The position numbers and the translations under genes are program-made. The notes under the pieces are model-generated. The model saw only the letters and a program-made list of their open reading frames with translations, was not told where the DNA came from and did not search any database. Positions 36,217 to 46,250 of a stretch of DNA of 64,000 bases are shown here, piece by piece; within the stretch, counting starts at the first letter, position 1; the number at the start of each line of letters is the position of its first letter. The stretch is from contig NZ_JAEVFI010000001.1 of the NCBI RefSeq assembly GCF_019303495.1, positions 186,001 to 250,000 of the forward strand. The letters run 5' to 3'. This stretch comes from Streptomyces sp. JJ66 (GTDB taxonomy: Bacteria; Actinomycetota; Actinomycetes; Streptomycetales; Streptomycetaceae).

Positions 36217-38226
36217 TCAGTCGCGGGCGGACTCGCGCGCGCGGCCGGAGCCGTCACCGGCCGCGTCGGCGCTCGCGTCGCCGTAGCGGCCGTCCAGCTT
36301 GGCGACGAGGCCGGTGACCTGACGGGCGATGTCCGGCGCGGTGAGCCCGATCTCGGCCAGCACCTCCTTGCGGGAGGCGTGGTCGAGGAAGCGGGGCGGG
36401 ATGCCGAAGTCCCGCAGCGGCACGTCCACACCGGCGTCGCGCAGCGCCTGCGCGACGGCTGAACCCACGCCGCCGACACGGGAGTTGTCCTCGACGGTGA
36501 CGACGACACGGTGCCGGTCGGCCAGGGCGGGCAGCGCCTCGTCAACCGGCTTGACCCAGCGCGGGTCCACGACCGTGGTGGAGATGCCCTGCCGGTCCAG
36601 GAGTTCAGCGATCTCCAGGCACATCGGGGCCAGCGCGCCGACGGAGACCAGCAGCACGTCCGGGCGGTCGGTGCCGGGCTCGCGCAGCACGTCCATGCCG
36701 CCGACGGTGCCGAGGGCCGGGACGCACGGACCGACGGCGCCCTTGGAGTAGCGCACGACGGTCGGCGCGTCGTCCACGGCGACGGCTTCGCGCAGCTGGG
36801 CGCGCAGCTGTTCTGCGTCACGCGGCGCGGCCAGCCGCAACCCGGGCACCACCTGGAGGATCGACATGTCCCACATGCCGTTGTGGGAGGCGCCGTCGGA
36901 GCCGGTGACCCCGGCGCGGTCGAGCACGAAGGTGACGCCCAGGCGGTGCAGGGCGACGTCCATCAGCACCTGGTCGAACGCGCGGTTGAGGAAGGTGGCG
37001 TAGACAGCGAAGACGGGGTGCAGCCCGGCGGTTGCCAGGCCCGCCGCCGACACCGCGCCGTGCTGCTCGGCGATGCCGACGTCGTACACCCGCTGCGGGA
37101 ACGCCTCGGCGAACGCGTGCAGGCCGGTGGGACGCATCATCGCGGCGGTGATGGCGACGACGTCTTCGCGCTCGCGGCCGAGCCTGACCATCTCCTCGGA
37201 GAACACCGACGTCCAGTCGGCGCCGGAGGCGGAAACGGGCAGGCCGGTGTCGGGGTGGATGACGCCGACGGCGTGGAACTGGTCGGCGTCATCCAGGCGG
37301 GCGGGCTGGTAACCACGGCCCTTCTCGGTCAGGCAGTGCACGATCACCGGGCCGCCGAACCGCTTGGCGCGCAGCAGCGCCGACTCCACGGCGGTGAGGT
37401 CGTGGCCGTCGATCGGGCCGATGTACTTCAGGCCCAGGTCCTCGAACAGGCCCTGCGGCGCGATGACGTCCTTCAGGCCCTTCTTCGCGCCGTGCAGGGT
37501 GCCATACAGCGGTTTGCCCACGACGGGGGTGCGGCTGAGCATCTCCTTGCCGCGGGCGAGGAAACGCTCGTAGCCGTCGGTGGTGCGCAAGGTGGCCAGG
37601 TGGTTGGCCAGGCCGCCGATGGTGGGCGCGTAGGAGCGCTCGTTGTCGTTGACGACGATCACCAGGGGCCGGTCCCTGGCGGTGGCGATGTTGTTCAGCG
37701 CCTCCCACGCCATGCCGCCGGTCAGCGCGCCGTCACCGATGACGGCGGCGACGTGGTCGCCGGTCTGGCGCAGTTCGTTGGCCTTGGCGATGCCGTCGGC
37801 CCAGCCGAGCACCGTGGAGGCGTGGCTGTTCTCGATGACGTCGTGCTCGGACTCCGCGCGGGAGGGGTAGCCGGACAGGCCGCCCCTGGCGCGCAGCCGG
37901 GTGAAGTCCTGCCGTCCGGTGAGCAGCTTGTGCACGTAGGACTGGTGGCCGGTGTCGAAGAGCACCTTGTCGCTGGGCGAGTGGAAGACACGGTGCAGGG
38001 CGATCGTCAGTTCGACGACGCCGAGGTTCGGGCCGAGGTGGCCACCGGTACGGGCGACGGACTCCACGAGGAACGAGCGGATCTCCGCGGCCAGCTGATC
38101 GAGCTGCTGCGGAGCGAGCCCGTCGAGGTCACGCGGCCCCTGGATGCTGGTCAGCAGCGGCCATCCCCGCGGGCTCCCGCTCCCCGCCGTCTCCGGTTGT
38201 CGCGGTTCGCGCGGCACCTTTGGCAC
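36217..38226 (-). CDS. dxs: 1-deoxy-D-xylulose-5-phosphate synthase
   Basis: 669 aa thiamine-diphosphate enzyme, first step of the MEP isoprenoid pathway. [11 protein letters not shown] starts the conserved region. [19 protein letters not shown], the ThDP-binding [24 protein letters not shown] block, [23 protein letters not shown] and [21 protein letters not shown] are all present. GTG 38226 gives a 25-residue polar leader before the conserved region, so the exact start is open. A 56-aa gene lies upstream on the same strand. Confidence 0.96.
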   Translation of the reverse strand: MPKVPREPRQPETAGSGSPRGWPLLTSIQGPRDLDGLAPQQLDQLAAEIRSFLVESVARTGGHLGPNLGVVELTIALHRVFHSPSDKVLFDTGHQSYVHKLLTGRQDFTRLRARGGLSGYPSRAESEHDVIENSHASTVLGWADGIAKANELRQTGDHVAAVIGDGALTGGMAWEALNNIATARDRPLVIVVNDNERSYAPTIGGLANHLATLRTTDGYERFLARGKEMLSRTPVVGKPLYGTLHGAKKGLKDVIAPQGLFEDLGLKYIGPIDGHDLTAVESALLRAKRFGGPVIVHCLTEKGRGYQPARLDDADQFHAVGVIHPDTGLPVSASGADWTSVFSEEMVRLGREREDVVAITAAMMRPTGLHAFAEAFPQRVYDVGIAEQHGAVSAAGLATAGLHPVFAVYATFLNRAFDQVLMDVALHRLGVTFVLDRAGVTGSDGASHNGMWDMSILQVVPGLRLAAPRDAEQLRAQLREAVAVDDAPTVVRYSKGAVGPCVPALGTVGGMDVLREPGTDRPDVLLVSVGALAPMCLEIAELLDRQGISTTVVDPRWVKPVDEALPALADRHRVVVTVEDNSRVGGVGSAVAQALRDAGVDVPLRDFGIPPRFLDHASRKEVLAEIGLTAPDIARQVTGLVAKLDGRYGDASADAAGDGSGRARESARD

Positions 38227-38376
38227 TGGGCCTCCTCGCTCTCGGGCTGTCCGGCTGGCGGCTGCGGCCCCAACCAGTCTGCCCGAGTCTAGTCTTCGCC
38301 CCTTGGGCCCGGCCCGGCGCGGGGTCCCTTATTCCCACCCGCCGGGTGCACACCGGCGCGTGCGCGAGGACGGATC

Positions 38377-38547
38377 TCAGCTGCGGGAGGCGCCGGGGTG
38401 CGCGGCGCGCACGTCGCTGAAATCGATGGCCGCCTTCGCCTCCCGCTGCGTCTCCTCGGCCACCTTGCGGGACTCGGCCAGGATGTCGCCGTGCTCCTCT
38501 ATGAGGCTGTCGTAGATCGGCGCCTCGGTACTGCCAGACGACGTCAT
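38377..38547 (-). CDS. Small conserved-looking protein (56 aa) upstream of dxs
   Basis: ORF from ATG 38547 to TGA 38377. The protein starts [15 protein letters not shown] and continues as a charged, probably helical segment rich in Glu, Lys and Ala ([22 protein letters not shown]), ending PGASRS. AAGGAG stands about seven bases upstream of the ATG. No cysteines, no membrane segment. Amphipathic helix and good ribosome-binding site argue for a real gene. Function unknown. Confidence 0.7.
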   Translation of the reverse strand: MTSSGSTEAPIYDSLIEEHGDILAESRKVAEETQREAKAAIDFSDVRAAHPGASRS

Positions 38548-38751
38548 CGTGCTGCTCCTTCACGTTGGCATGGGCATGCGCGTGGCCGCCCACCACCGGG
38601 GCCCGGGCGGCCGGCGACGCAGTTTACGTGGCCCTTACCGGGCCCACACCGCGCGGGCGGGTTTCCCGGTCGCAGCCCGGCCACCTCGCCGGTTGGGTCC
38701 CGGCGGAGCACGTCCTGTTTGGCGGCGCGGCAACGCGGTCACCCGGCGGGG

Positions 38752-40068
38752 ATGGACGGTATGGGGAAGCGGTGTGACGTGGTGGTCGTGGGCGCGGGGC
38801 TCGCTGGGCTCGCCGCCGCCCGGTCTCTGACCGCGCGCGGACTGGAGGTCCTTGTCCTGGAGGCGGGCGACGCCGTCGGCGGCCGCATCCGCACGGACAG
38901 TGTGGCCGGTTTCCTGCTGGACCGGGGCTTCCAGGTGGTGAACACCGCCTACCCCGAGGTGCGCCGCCGCCTCGACACCCAGCGGCTGGATCTGCGCCCC
39001 TTCGACCGGGGCCTGAGGGTGTTCGCCGACGGCCGCCTGTTCCGGCTGGGCGACCCGCGCCGTGACCCGCGCGCCCTCGCGCAGGCGCTGCGTGCCCCGC
39101 TCGGCCCGCTGCGCGGCCGTCTCGCACTCGGCGTGTACGCGGCGGCCACGGCCGCGCTCCCGGCCCGGTGGCTGCTGCGCCGCACCGACGAGCCCGCGCT
39201 GCGCGCCTGGCAGCGCCGTGGGCTGTCCGAACCGGTGATCCACACGGTGCTGCGGCCGTTCTTCGCTGGCGTCACCCTCGACCCGCGCGGCACGACGTCC
39301 AGCCGCTTCGTCGATCTGATGCTGCGGGTGTTCGTGCGCGGCGAGGCGGCCCTGCCGGACGCGGGGATGCAGCAGATCCCCGAGCAGCTGGCGCACGGCT
39401 TGCCGACGGGCACGGTGCGGCTGCACACGGTGGTCAGCGAGGTGACGCCGGACCGGGTGGTCACCGACAGCGGCACCGTGCACGCGCGTGCCGTCGTGCT
39501 CGCCACGGACGCCGACGCCGCCGGGCGCCTGCTGCCCGGGCTGACGGTACCGCGCTGGAAGGGGCTGACGACGCTCTATCACGCGGTGGACGGCGCCCCC
39601 GCCCCGGGCGCCGCCACCCTGCTGGTGGATGCCGACCGCTCACCCGTCGCCAACACGGTCGCCGTCAACGCGGCGGCGCCCAGTTACGGCCCGGCCGGGC
39701 GCACGCTGGTGGCGACGACGGTCCTGCACGACGACCCGCATGCGCCCAGCACGGAGGTCGAGCCTTCGGTGCGGGAGCGGCTGGCAACGCTGTACCGCAC
39801 GGACACCACCGGCTGGGAGCACCTGGCCACGTACAACATTCCGCACGCGCTTCCCGCCATGACGGCCCCGCACACCTTCCGGCGGCCCGCCGAGGTGGGT
39901 GGCCTGTTCGTGTGCGGCGACCACCGGGCTACCAGCTCCATCGAGGGTGCGCTGGTCTCCGGACGCCGCGCCGCCGAGGCGGTGACGGCACGCCTGGGTC
40001 TGCCGACCGCAGCCCCGGGGGCGTCTGCCCAGGGGGCTGGTGCCGCCGATGACGTCCGCGACCGCTGA
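38752..40068 (+). CDS. FAD-dependent amine-oxidase-like oxidoreductase
   Basis: 438 aa flavoprotein of the NAD(P)/FAD amine oxidase family. [40 protein letters not shown] is the N-terminal Rossmann and GG doublet, and [29 protein letters not shown] the C-terminal FAD contact. It resembles phytoene-desaturase/protoporphyrinogen-oxidase-like proteins, but the substrate is unknown. ATG 38752 is used; ATG 38761 has the better-placed GGGGA and is equally possible. Stands alone between dxs and rok7B7. Confidence 0.85.
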   Translation: MDGMGKRCDVVVVGAGLAGLAAARSLTARGLEVLVLEAGDAVGGRIRTDSVAGFLLDRGFQVVNTAYPEVRRRLDTQRLDLRPFDRGLRVFADGRLFRLGDPRRDPRALAQALRAPLGPLRGRLALGVYAAATAALPARWLLRRTDEPALRAWQRRGLSEPVIHTVLRPFFAGVTLDPRGTTSSRFVDLMLRVFVRGEAALPDAGMQQIPEQLAHGLPTGTVRLHTVVSEVTPDRVVTDSGTVHARAVVLATDADAAGRLLPGLTVPRWKGLTTLYHAVDGAPAPGAATLLVDADRSPVANTVAVNAAAPSYGPAGRTLVATTVLHDDPHAPSTEVEPSVRERLATLYRTDTTGWEHLATYNIPHALPAMTAPHTFRRPAEVGGLFVCGDHRATSSIEGALVSGRRAAEAVTARLGLPTAAPGASAQGAGAADDVRDR

Positions 40069-40289
40069 GCAGTGCCGTCAAGAGGTAAACCAACGCGGTC
40101 CCACAGCCTCACGTCCCGTGAACAAGCTGAACCCGTTCATGGCAACCGGCACCGCGCCACCCGGCCGTCACCACGCCGCCCCGCTGGTACGGACGGGTGA
40201 GCGGCCCCAGCCTGCTCGACGCCGGAGGGCGGACTGGAGGACGACGGCTCCCGGCCCTGCCCCCGCACAGCGGGCCACGCGAGCGGCAG

Positions 40290-41483
40290 CTACGCCGAAA
40301 CCGCAGCTGACGACCCCAGTGTGAGCAGCCCCGCATCCCCCATCTCGCTGAGCCCCAGCGCCAGTGCCCCCAGCACCTCGGACCGCCCGCCGAGCGCGCC
40401 CGGTACCACCGACAGCCGCTGGGCCGCACTGGGGATCGCGTACCGCGCGACGGACTCACGGATCGGGTCGAGCACCAGGTCACCGGCGTCGGCGAGGTCT
40501 CCGCCGAGCACGACGCGGCTGGGGTTGAGCAGGTTCGTCAGATTGGCGATGCCGCTGCCGATGTGCCGCCCTATGTCGGCCACCACCCGGCGGCAGCCGG
40601 GGTCGCCCTCGCGGGCGAGCGCCACGACGCGCGGCATCGTCAGCTCCGGCCCGTGGCCCGGGGTGAGCAGCGGCAGCACGTACCGTGCGGCGGTGAACGT
40701 CTCCAGGCAGCCGCGGTTACCGCAGCGGCACACCGGTCCGGACTCGTCCAGCGTGATGTGCCCGATCTCACCCGCCGTCCCGCCGGGCCCCCGGTAGACC
40801 TGCCCGCGGAGCACCAGCCCGGCGCCAACGCCGCTGGCCACCTTGATGTAGGCGAGGTCGGCCACGCCCTGCCCGGCGCCCCACACCAGCTCGCCCAGTG
40901 CGCCGAGGTTGGCGTCGTTGTCCACGTGCACGGGCACGCCGAGCCGGGCGGCGAGGTCGTCACGCGGGTTGGTCCCGGCCCAGCCGGGGAGGATGGCGGT
41001 GGAGCCGAGCACACCGGTCTCCACGTCGATCGGGCCCGGCACGCCCAGCCCGGCGCCGATGATCTTCTCGGTGCCGATCCCGGCCTCGGCGAGCAACCGG
41101 GTGACGACGGCCTCGGCCCGGTCAAGCCCCTGCGCGGCGGAGGCGTCCACGTCGATGGGTTCGGAGTCCTCGGCCAGCACCTTGTGAGCGAGGTTGCCGA
41201 CGGTGACGCGCAGGTGAGAGTGGCCAAAGTCGACGCCGAGCACGATTCCGGCGTCCCCGGAGAGCGAGACGCTGCGCGCGCGGCGTCCGCCCACGGAAGT
41301 GGGCGTGACGTCCACGGTGCCGCCCTTCTTCAGCTCGCGGACGATGTTGGAGACCGTGGCGGCCGACAGCCCGGTGGTGCGCGCGATCTCCGCCTGGGTC
41401 AGCGAACCGGCCGTGCGGACGGCCCGCACCACGCGCTCAAGGTTGGCGCGGTGCAGCGAGGACTGCGACCCCGGTGTCTCCAC
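40290..41483 (-). CDS. rok7B7: ROK-family transcriptional regulator (Rok7B7-like)
   Basis: 397 aa. N-terminal winged helix-turn-helix (SLTQAEIARTTGLSAATVSNIVRELKKGG), then a ROK sugar-kinase-like domain: GVDFGHSHLRV phosphate-binding segment, VDNDANLGALGE catalytic-type region and the zinc-binding run GHITLDESGPVCRCGNRGCLET. GTG 41483 chosen; a longer frame adds a low-complexity tail. It follows the ngcEFG genes on the same strand after a 211-nt gap, the arrangement I recall for SCO6008 next to SCO6005-6007 in S. coelicolor, where Rok7B7 affects carbon catabolite control and antibiotic production. Confidence 0.87.
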   Translation of the reverse strand: METPGSQSSLHRANLERVVRAVRTAGSLTQAEIARTTGLSAATVSNIVRELKKGGTVDVTPTSVGGRRARSVSLSGDAGIVLGVDFGHSHLRVTVGNLAHKVLAEDSEPIDVDASAAQGLDRAEAVVTRLLAEAGIGTEKIIGAGLGVPGPIDVETGVLGSTAILPGWAGTNPRDDLAARLGVPVHVDNDANLGALGELVWGAGQGVADLAYIKVASGVGAGLVLRGQVYRGPGGTAGEIGHITLDESGPVCRCGNRGCLETFTAARYVLPLLTPGHGPELTMPRVVALAREGDPGCRRVVADIGRHIGSGIANLTNLLNPSRVVLGGDLADAGDLVLDPIRESVARYAIPSAAQRLSVVPGALGGRSEVLGALALGLSEMGDAGLLTLGSSAAVSA

Positions 41484-41694
41484 TGTTGATCCACTCCCGC
41501 CTGGACGCGGCGGTACGCCGCCCGCCCGCGCCGACCGGCCCACTGCGTCGGCAACGGCCCGCTTCCAACATCTGAACTCTAAGGGGACCGTGTGCGGTTC
41601 TCCTCAGTCAAGCCCGTGAGCGGGGTGGGTGCTCAGATGTGGCGTACCTGACGGCGCCGGGCCGCTCACGGAACGTGCCGGGGCGGCGGCCGGA

Positions 41695-42624
41695 TCACTT
41701 CACCGCGCCGGCCGTCAGTCCCTCCTGCACCTGACGCTGGAAGACGACGTACACGACGAGGATCGGCAGCATGGCGATCGTCAGACCGGCGAAGAGGGCA
41801 CCCCAGTCGCCTTCGTACCCCTGGTTGACGGACAGTTCCGCCAGGCCCTGGGTGAGCAGTGCCTTGTCCCGGCCCTCGGAGTTCAGGGCGAGGGGCAGGA
41901 AGAACTGGTTCCACTGCCCGAGGAAGTTGAAGATGCCGATGCTGATCAGGCCGGGGCGGGCCATGGGCAGCATGATCTGGAAGAAGGTGCGGGTGTGTGA
42001 GGCGCCGTCCACCATGGCCGCCTCGGCGACGCTGCCGGGCAGCGTCCGGAAGAAGGCCGTCATGAAGAACGTGGTGAAGGGCAGCGAGTAGGCGATGTAG
42101 ACCAGCATGAGGCCGGGTCGGGTGTCCAGCAGGCCCATGTTGTCCATCACGAAGAACAGCGGCACCACGGCCAGGATGATCGGGAACATCATCCCGCCCG
42201 CGAACAGCAGGTAGACGGCCCGGTTTCCGAAGAAGGCGAAGCGCGCGATCACGTAGGCGGCCATGGAGCCCAGCAGCATGGTGCCCGGCAGCGAACCGGC
42301 CAGAATGATGACCGAGTTGAGCGCGTACCGGCCGATGCTGGCGTCCGACCAGGCGTTGGCGAAGTTCTCGAAGCTGAGGTCACTGGGCCAGCCGAAGGGC
42401 TGGCCCTGGATCGATCCGGACTCACGCAGCGAGTTGACCATGACCCACAGCAACGGGCCCGCGGCCATGATGGCCCACAGGATGAGGAAGGCGCCGGAGA
42501 ACACGTTCAGCGCCGCCCCGTCCCGGGGCGGCCGTTCGCCGGAGGGCGTGGGACGCCCGGGGGTGCGGACAGGCCCGCGGCCCGGCGACTCGCCGGTGGC
42601 CTGGTCAGTGTGAAGGGCGCTCAT
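41695..42624 (-). CDS. ngcG: Sugar ABC transporter permease NgcG-like
   Basis: 309 aa MalG-type permease with a polar N-terminal tail of about 40 residues and six transmembrane segments. The EAA loop is EAAMVDGASHTRTFFQIMLPMARPG, the contact site for an ATPase. No ATPase gene is present in the locus, so a shared ATPase (MsiK in Streptomyces) is the likely energy source. Position between rok7B7 and a second permease and binding protein matches the GlcNAc/chitobiose NgcEFG system. Stop 41695; starts 24 nt after the ngcF stop. Confidence 0.87.
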   Translation of the reverse strand: MSALHTDQATGESPGRGPVRTPGRPTPSGERPPRDGAALNVFSGAFLILWAIMAAGPLLWVMVNSLRESGSIQGQPFGWPSDLSFENFANAWSDASIGRYALNSVIILAGSLPGTMLLGSMAAYVIARFAFFGNRAVYLLFAGGMMFPIILAVVPLFFVMDNMGLLDTRPGLMLVYIAYSLPFTTFFMTAFFRTLPGSVAEAAMVDGASHTRTFFQIMLPMARPGLISIGIFNFLGQWNQFFLPLALNSEGRDKALLTQGLAELSVNQGYEGDWGALFAGLTIAMLPILVVYVVFQRQVQEGLTAGAVK

Positions 42625-42647
42625 CGGTAACCGTCTCCCCGCCTGTC

Positions 42648-43718
42648 TCAGTACTCGATCCGCTCACGGCGGCCGAGCAGCATCATGATCGCCGCGAACG
42701 CCATGGTCACCAGCAGCAGGACGACACCGATGGCGGTGGCATAACCGGCCTGGCCGGAGTCGAACGCCTTCTGGTACAGGTACACCGGGGTGACGAGGGT
42801 GGAATTGCCCGGTCCACCCTTGTTGATCGTCATGATGTGCACGAGGGCGAACGCGTCCAGCGCCTGGATACCCATGTAGATCCATCCGGTCCGCACGCTG
42901 TCGCGGATCAGCGGAAGCGTCACCCGGAAGAACGTCACGGTGCGGCCGGCGCCGTCCAGCAGGGCCGCCTCGTAGATGTCCTTGGGGATGGCTCCCATCG
43001 CGGCTGAGAAGAGCACGACGTAGAAGCCGATGAAACTCCAGCACAGCACGAACATGACCGACCACAGCGCCAGATCCGGGTCGGCTAGCCAGTTCACGGC
43101 GAGTGCTTCGAGACCCACGGCGCGGAATAGCCCGTTCAGCGGGCCGGTGATCGGGTCGTAGACCGCGGCCCACACGACGCCGATGATCGCCACCGAGATG
43201 ACCTGCGGGAAGAAGTAGAGGACCTGGTAGAACTTCGCGCCGCGCACACCGGCGATCGCCTCGCCCCGGGCCCGCCGTCCGCCTGCCCGGAGCATGAAGG
43301 CGAAGAACAGCCCGAGCGAGAGGGTGGCCACCGGGGCGAGGACGAGCAGAGTGAGACTGTTACTCAGGGACGCCCAGAAGTCGGAGTCCTCCAGCAGCCG
43401 CGCGTAGTTGTCCAGGCCGACGAAGGTGAACTCGGCGCTGTAGCCCGTCCAGTCGGTGAGCGAGTAGGCGAACGCCTGGAAGAACGGGGACACGACGAAC
43501 ACGGCGTAGACCAGCAGGGGCAGCGCGAGGAAGCCGCACACGAACCGGTACCGGTCCAGGGTGCGGTAGCGCCGGTCGTGTTTCACCCGCCGGGGGGTGA
43601 GCCGGGGCGGCAGCACGAAGGCCGCCGCGAACAACGCGATATCGCCGGGCCGCAGCCGCCGGGCGGCGGGTGCGACGGCAGCCGCCGGACCCGTCGAAAC
43701 GCTGCCGTCGCTCGCCAT
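42648..43718 (-). CDS. ngcF: Sugar ABC transporter permease NgcF-like
   Basis: 356 aa MalF-type permease. A polar N-terminus and short hydrophobic stretch precede the six core helices (FVCGFLALPLLVYAVFVVSPFFQAFAYS is the first). The EAA loop is YEAALLDGAGRTVTFFRVTLPLIRDS. ATG 43718 with GGGAGG two bases away and AGGAA further up; an in-frame upstream start extends into the intergenic gap. Middle gene of the ngcEFG operon. Confidence 0.87.
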   Translation of the reverse strand: MASDGSVSTGPAAAVAPAARRLRPGDIALFAAAFVLPPRLTPRRVKHDRRYRTLDRYRFVCGFLALPLLVYAVFVVSPFFQAFAYSLTDWTGYSAEFTFVGLDNYARLLEDSDFWASLSNSLTLLVLAPVATLSLGLFFAFMLRAGGRRARGEAIAGVRGAKFYQVLYFFPQVISVAIIGVVWAAVYDPITGPLNGLFRAVGLEALAVNWLADPDLALWSVMFVLCWSFIGFYVVLFSAAMGAIPKDIYEAALLDGAGRTVTFFRVTLPLIRDSVRTGWIYMGIQALDAFALVHIMTINKGGPGNSTLVTPVYLYQKAFDSGQAGYATAIGVVLLLVTMAFAAIMMLLGRRERIEY

Positions 43719-43822
43719 GGCCTCCCGCTTTCCTCGATGGACCGGTGAACGGCCTGCGCTGGCCCGGCTCACCCTGCTGCCCGCTGGCCGCCTCGCCGCG
43801 CCTAGGCGGCCACCGCCTGACG

Positions 43823-45238
43823 TCAGCGCTCGTACTTCTTGACGGAGTCGTCCCTGGCCGTCTCGTCGGCGAACTTCTGGCAGCGGGTGACGGCCTCCGC
43901 GGGCTGCACGTCACCGGCCATCAGGGCGGCGATCGTGCCGCCGATCTTGTTCTTGTGCAGGTCCAGGTACCAGTCGGGCAGGCGCGGACCGACGACGTTC
44001 TCCCCGGCCGCCTCCAGCGCCGCACTCGCCGAGCTCAGCCCTGAGCGCAGGTCCAGTCCTTCGGCGGCACCCCGTACACAGGTCAGGGCCGACACCAGCT
44101 GGGTGAAGTTGCTGGTGGACTCCTTGCCGAGCATGACGCGCAGCCACTCCAGGCCGCCGGGGATGTTCTTCGCCTGCGCGGGGACCATGAAGGGTTCGGA
44201 GGCTTCCGCCCACAGCGTCTCGAACGGCATGGCGTCGGAGGAGTCCAGACCGGTCGGCGGCGCGACCTTCATCTGGAAGTTTGGCGGTGTCGTCTTCCTG
44301 GCCTCGTTCTCCACCCAGGAGCCGTTGGGGATGAACAGGGCCTTGCCCTTGTTCCACTGGGTCTGGGACTGGGTGTGGTCGATTCCGGGCGTCCCCTTGA
44401 GGATGTAGCCCTTGGCGTACAACTCGTGGTAGGCGTCGAACGCGGCCCGGACGGCGTCGTGCTTCCAGGCGTTCGGCTGGAGGTTGTCGATGTTCCTCAG
44501 GACGTCCGCTCCGCCGATCTTGGCGATGAACGGGTACAGCGTGAAGGCCAGGTAGTACGGGTGCTTGCCCGCGTACGTCCAGCCCGCGATGCCCTCGCGT
44601 TTCGCCTTGGCGCAGACGGCGAGCATCTGGTCCCAGGTCTTCGGGTACTCCACTTCGAGGCGGTCCAGCGCGGTCTGGGAGTACCAGGTGCCGTAGACGG
44701 TGAAGGAGTAGTTGAGCTGGTACATCTCCTCCCCGCCGAACTGGCCCTTGGTGATGGTGCCGGGGACGAGGATGTCCCGCACCTTGCGGTCCGGGTCGTC
44801 GAGGGTGGGCGCGTCCAGCAGGGCGTCGAGCGGCTCGACCTGGCCCTCCGCGATGAGGCTGGCGATGTCCATCTGCTCGGCGCCGGAGTTGTTGATGACG
44901 TCCGGCGGTTCGCCCTTGATGATGCGGGGCTGGAGCAGGGTGCGGATCTTCTGCGTCTTGTCGTGCGTGACCGTGCCGTAGCTCGCCTCGTAGATCTGGT
45001 GCGCGTCCCGGGCGTACTGGTCACCGTAGCCGCCGTTGAAGATGACGACTTCCAGCGGCGCGTCCTTGTTGACGCCGAGCGGGTTGTCGGCGGTCTTCTT
45101 GCCCCCGGCCGCCTTCTCGCTGGCCCCGCCGCCTCCGGTAGCGCAGGAGGTGAGGGCGGCCAGGGCCGGGGTCACGGCCAGGCCGAGGGCCGTCGCCCTC
45201 TTGATCACGTCGCGGCGGTTAACGTCAGTGGTACCCAT
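43823..45238 (-). CDS. ngcE: Sugar-binding lipoprotein NgcE-like
   Basis: 471 aa extracytoplasmic solute-binding protein. The N-terminus VNRRDVIKRATALGLAVTPALAALTSC has a twin-arginine motif and an LTSC lipobox, so it is probably a Tat-exported lipoprotein. The mature part has the SBP_bac_1 fold (GEPPDVINNSGAEQMDIASLIAEGQ, GKALFIPNGSWVENEA). ATG 45238 has GAGGA seven bases upstream and is preferred over a TTG two codons earlier. Predicted to bind N,N'-diacetylchitobiose/GlcNAc. A dre-like operator lies 154 bases upstream. Confidence 0.88.
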   Translation of the reverse strand: MGTTDVNRRDVIKRATALGLAVTPALAALTSCATGGGGASEKAAGGKKTADNPLGVNKDAPLEVVIFNGGYGDQYARDAHQIYEASYGTVTHDKTQKIRTLLQPRIIKGEPPDVINNSGAEQMDIASLIAEGQVEPLDALLDAPTLDDPDRKVRDILVPGTITKGQFGGEEMYQLNYSFTVYGTWYSQTALDRLEVEYPKTWDQMLAVCAKAKREGIAGWTYAGKHPYYLAFTLYPFIAKIGGADVLRNIDNLQPNAWKHDAVRAAFDAYHELYAKGYILKGTPGIDHTQSQTQWNKGKALFIPNGSWVENEARKTTPPNFQMKVAPPTGLDSSDAMPFETLWAEASEPFMVPAQAKNIPGGLEWLRVMLGKESTSNFTQLVSALTCVRGAAEGLDLRSGLSSASAALEAAGENVVGPRLPDWYLDLHKNKIGGTIAALMAGDVQPAEAVTRCQKFADETARDDSVKKYER

Positions 45239-45391
45239 GCTCAAGTCCTCGCCTTCTTCAGGACTTCAGGCGGTGTACCGGCTTTCGTGGACGCTGCCGG
45301 CGAAGGGCCTTACACCGCGGTTCGGGTGGAGCTCGGGTCGTACGGCCGGGGTGCGGCTGCCGCGTGCTGGCGGGCGGCCCCCCGATTGCCG

Positions 45392-45407
45392 ACAGGTATA
45401 GTCCACT
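45392..45407 (-). promoter_or_regulatory. Probable DasR-binding site (dre) upstream of ngcE
   Basis: The 16-mer ACAGGTATAGTCCACT matches the remembered dre consensus ACTGGTCTAGACCACT at 13 of 16 positions, including both conserved GGT/ACC-type half-sites and the central TA. It lies upstream of a chitobiose-importer operon, the type of target DasR represses until GlcN-6-P is present. Confidence 0.7.
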
Positions 45408-45557
45408 CCCCCGCCCCGGGCAAGATCGAGTGCAAGGTTCCGCCCGTCTTTCCCGAGTTGAGACCTCACGCGCGGCTCCCGCCGCCGGTTCAGACCTTCG
45501 CTGCCGGGCCTCGCCCCGCAGCGCACCGCACCCGACCCCGCCGTCCGGCCGGACGCG

Positions 45558-45599
45558 CGACGGCACCGCCCCCGCCCGGAGCGGGATGCGGTGCCGTCG
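45558..45599. terminator. Hairpin terminator beyond the ngcE promoter region
   Basis: CGACGGCACCGC (45558-45569) and GCGGTGCCGTCG (45588-45599) form a perfect 12-bp stem, with more GC pairing inside. It would end transcription coming leftwards from the aconitase-like remnant. Confidence 0.75.
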
Positions 45600-45635
45600 G
45601 CTGACGCGAACCGGGTGCGGGGCCCGGCACGGGCC

Positions 45636-45668
45636 TTACTTGCGGATCAGCGAGCGCAGCACGTACTG
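45636..45668 (-). pseudogene. Remnant of the aconitase C-terminus
   Basis: The minus strand reads QYVLRSLIRK followed by TAA, which matches my memory of the last residues of actinobacterial aconitase AcnA (GGILQYVLR...). The frame fails immediately upstream (TGA three codons before), so only ten codons remain, followed by a perfect hairpin. In S. coelicolor acnA (SCO5999) lies a few genes beyond ngcE (SCO6005), which is where this scar sits. The match is short, so chance cannot be excluded. Confidence 0.4.
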
Positions 45669-46250
45669 CGACGTGCTTCAGCTACGCGGTAGTTCTGCTG
45701 GATCTCGACGACGGTGGCGCTCTGAGCAGTGATCCTCGCGACAGATCACCACAATGACCATGGTTTCCGGGCGTGGAGAGCGCATCTGGCCGAGTTTTCC
45801 TACCGCTAACGCAGCACCTCGACACGCGCGGCACCGCGAGTCAACGTGCTCCGCTGGCGGTTGCCCCGTGTTCCCGAGGGGCGAGCGAGAACATGCGGAA
45901 GCGGCGGATCGTCCCCGTCACCACCGCGACCGCCCACGACAACCACTACCTCGCGGTCTTCCCCACCGAGCCACCTGCACATGGCTGCCGCCCACGTCCG
46001 TACGCCGAGCCCCGTGGTGACCACCGCCTCGACGCCCTCGTCCCTGACCACCACACCGATGGTGTCCGTCATGGCGGAACCCGCCCAGAGGACCGCGCTT
46101 CCGGCAGGCCGAGCCCCGACGGTATCGGCCGACTCCTCAAGCGAGAAGGACGGAGAAACCGCGCCCACACCTGCCGAACGCCGACAGTGCGCCGCCGCCC
46201 AGGCTCGTGCGGGGCGGCGGCGCGCGGTCGGCACCGGTCGGGAGTGGTCC
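45669..46250. other. 580-nt region without a recognisable gene
   Basis: Between the aconitase-like remnant and the nucleotidylyltransferase gene. Open frames exist on both strands, the best being 45806-46234 on the minus strand (142 aa), but none has a recognisable domain, a good ribosome-binding site or convincing codon use. The first 150 bases are less GC-rich than the surroundings. Probably junction sequence and relic DNA at the edge of the accessory cluster. Confidence 0.5.

Noticed and set aside
45806..46234. Minus-strand 142-aa frame in the gap before the cluster
   Set aside because: No domain, no good ribosome-binding site and mixed third-position composition; kept only as a note in the gap description.
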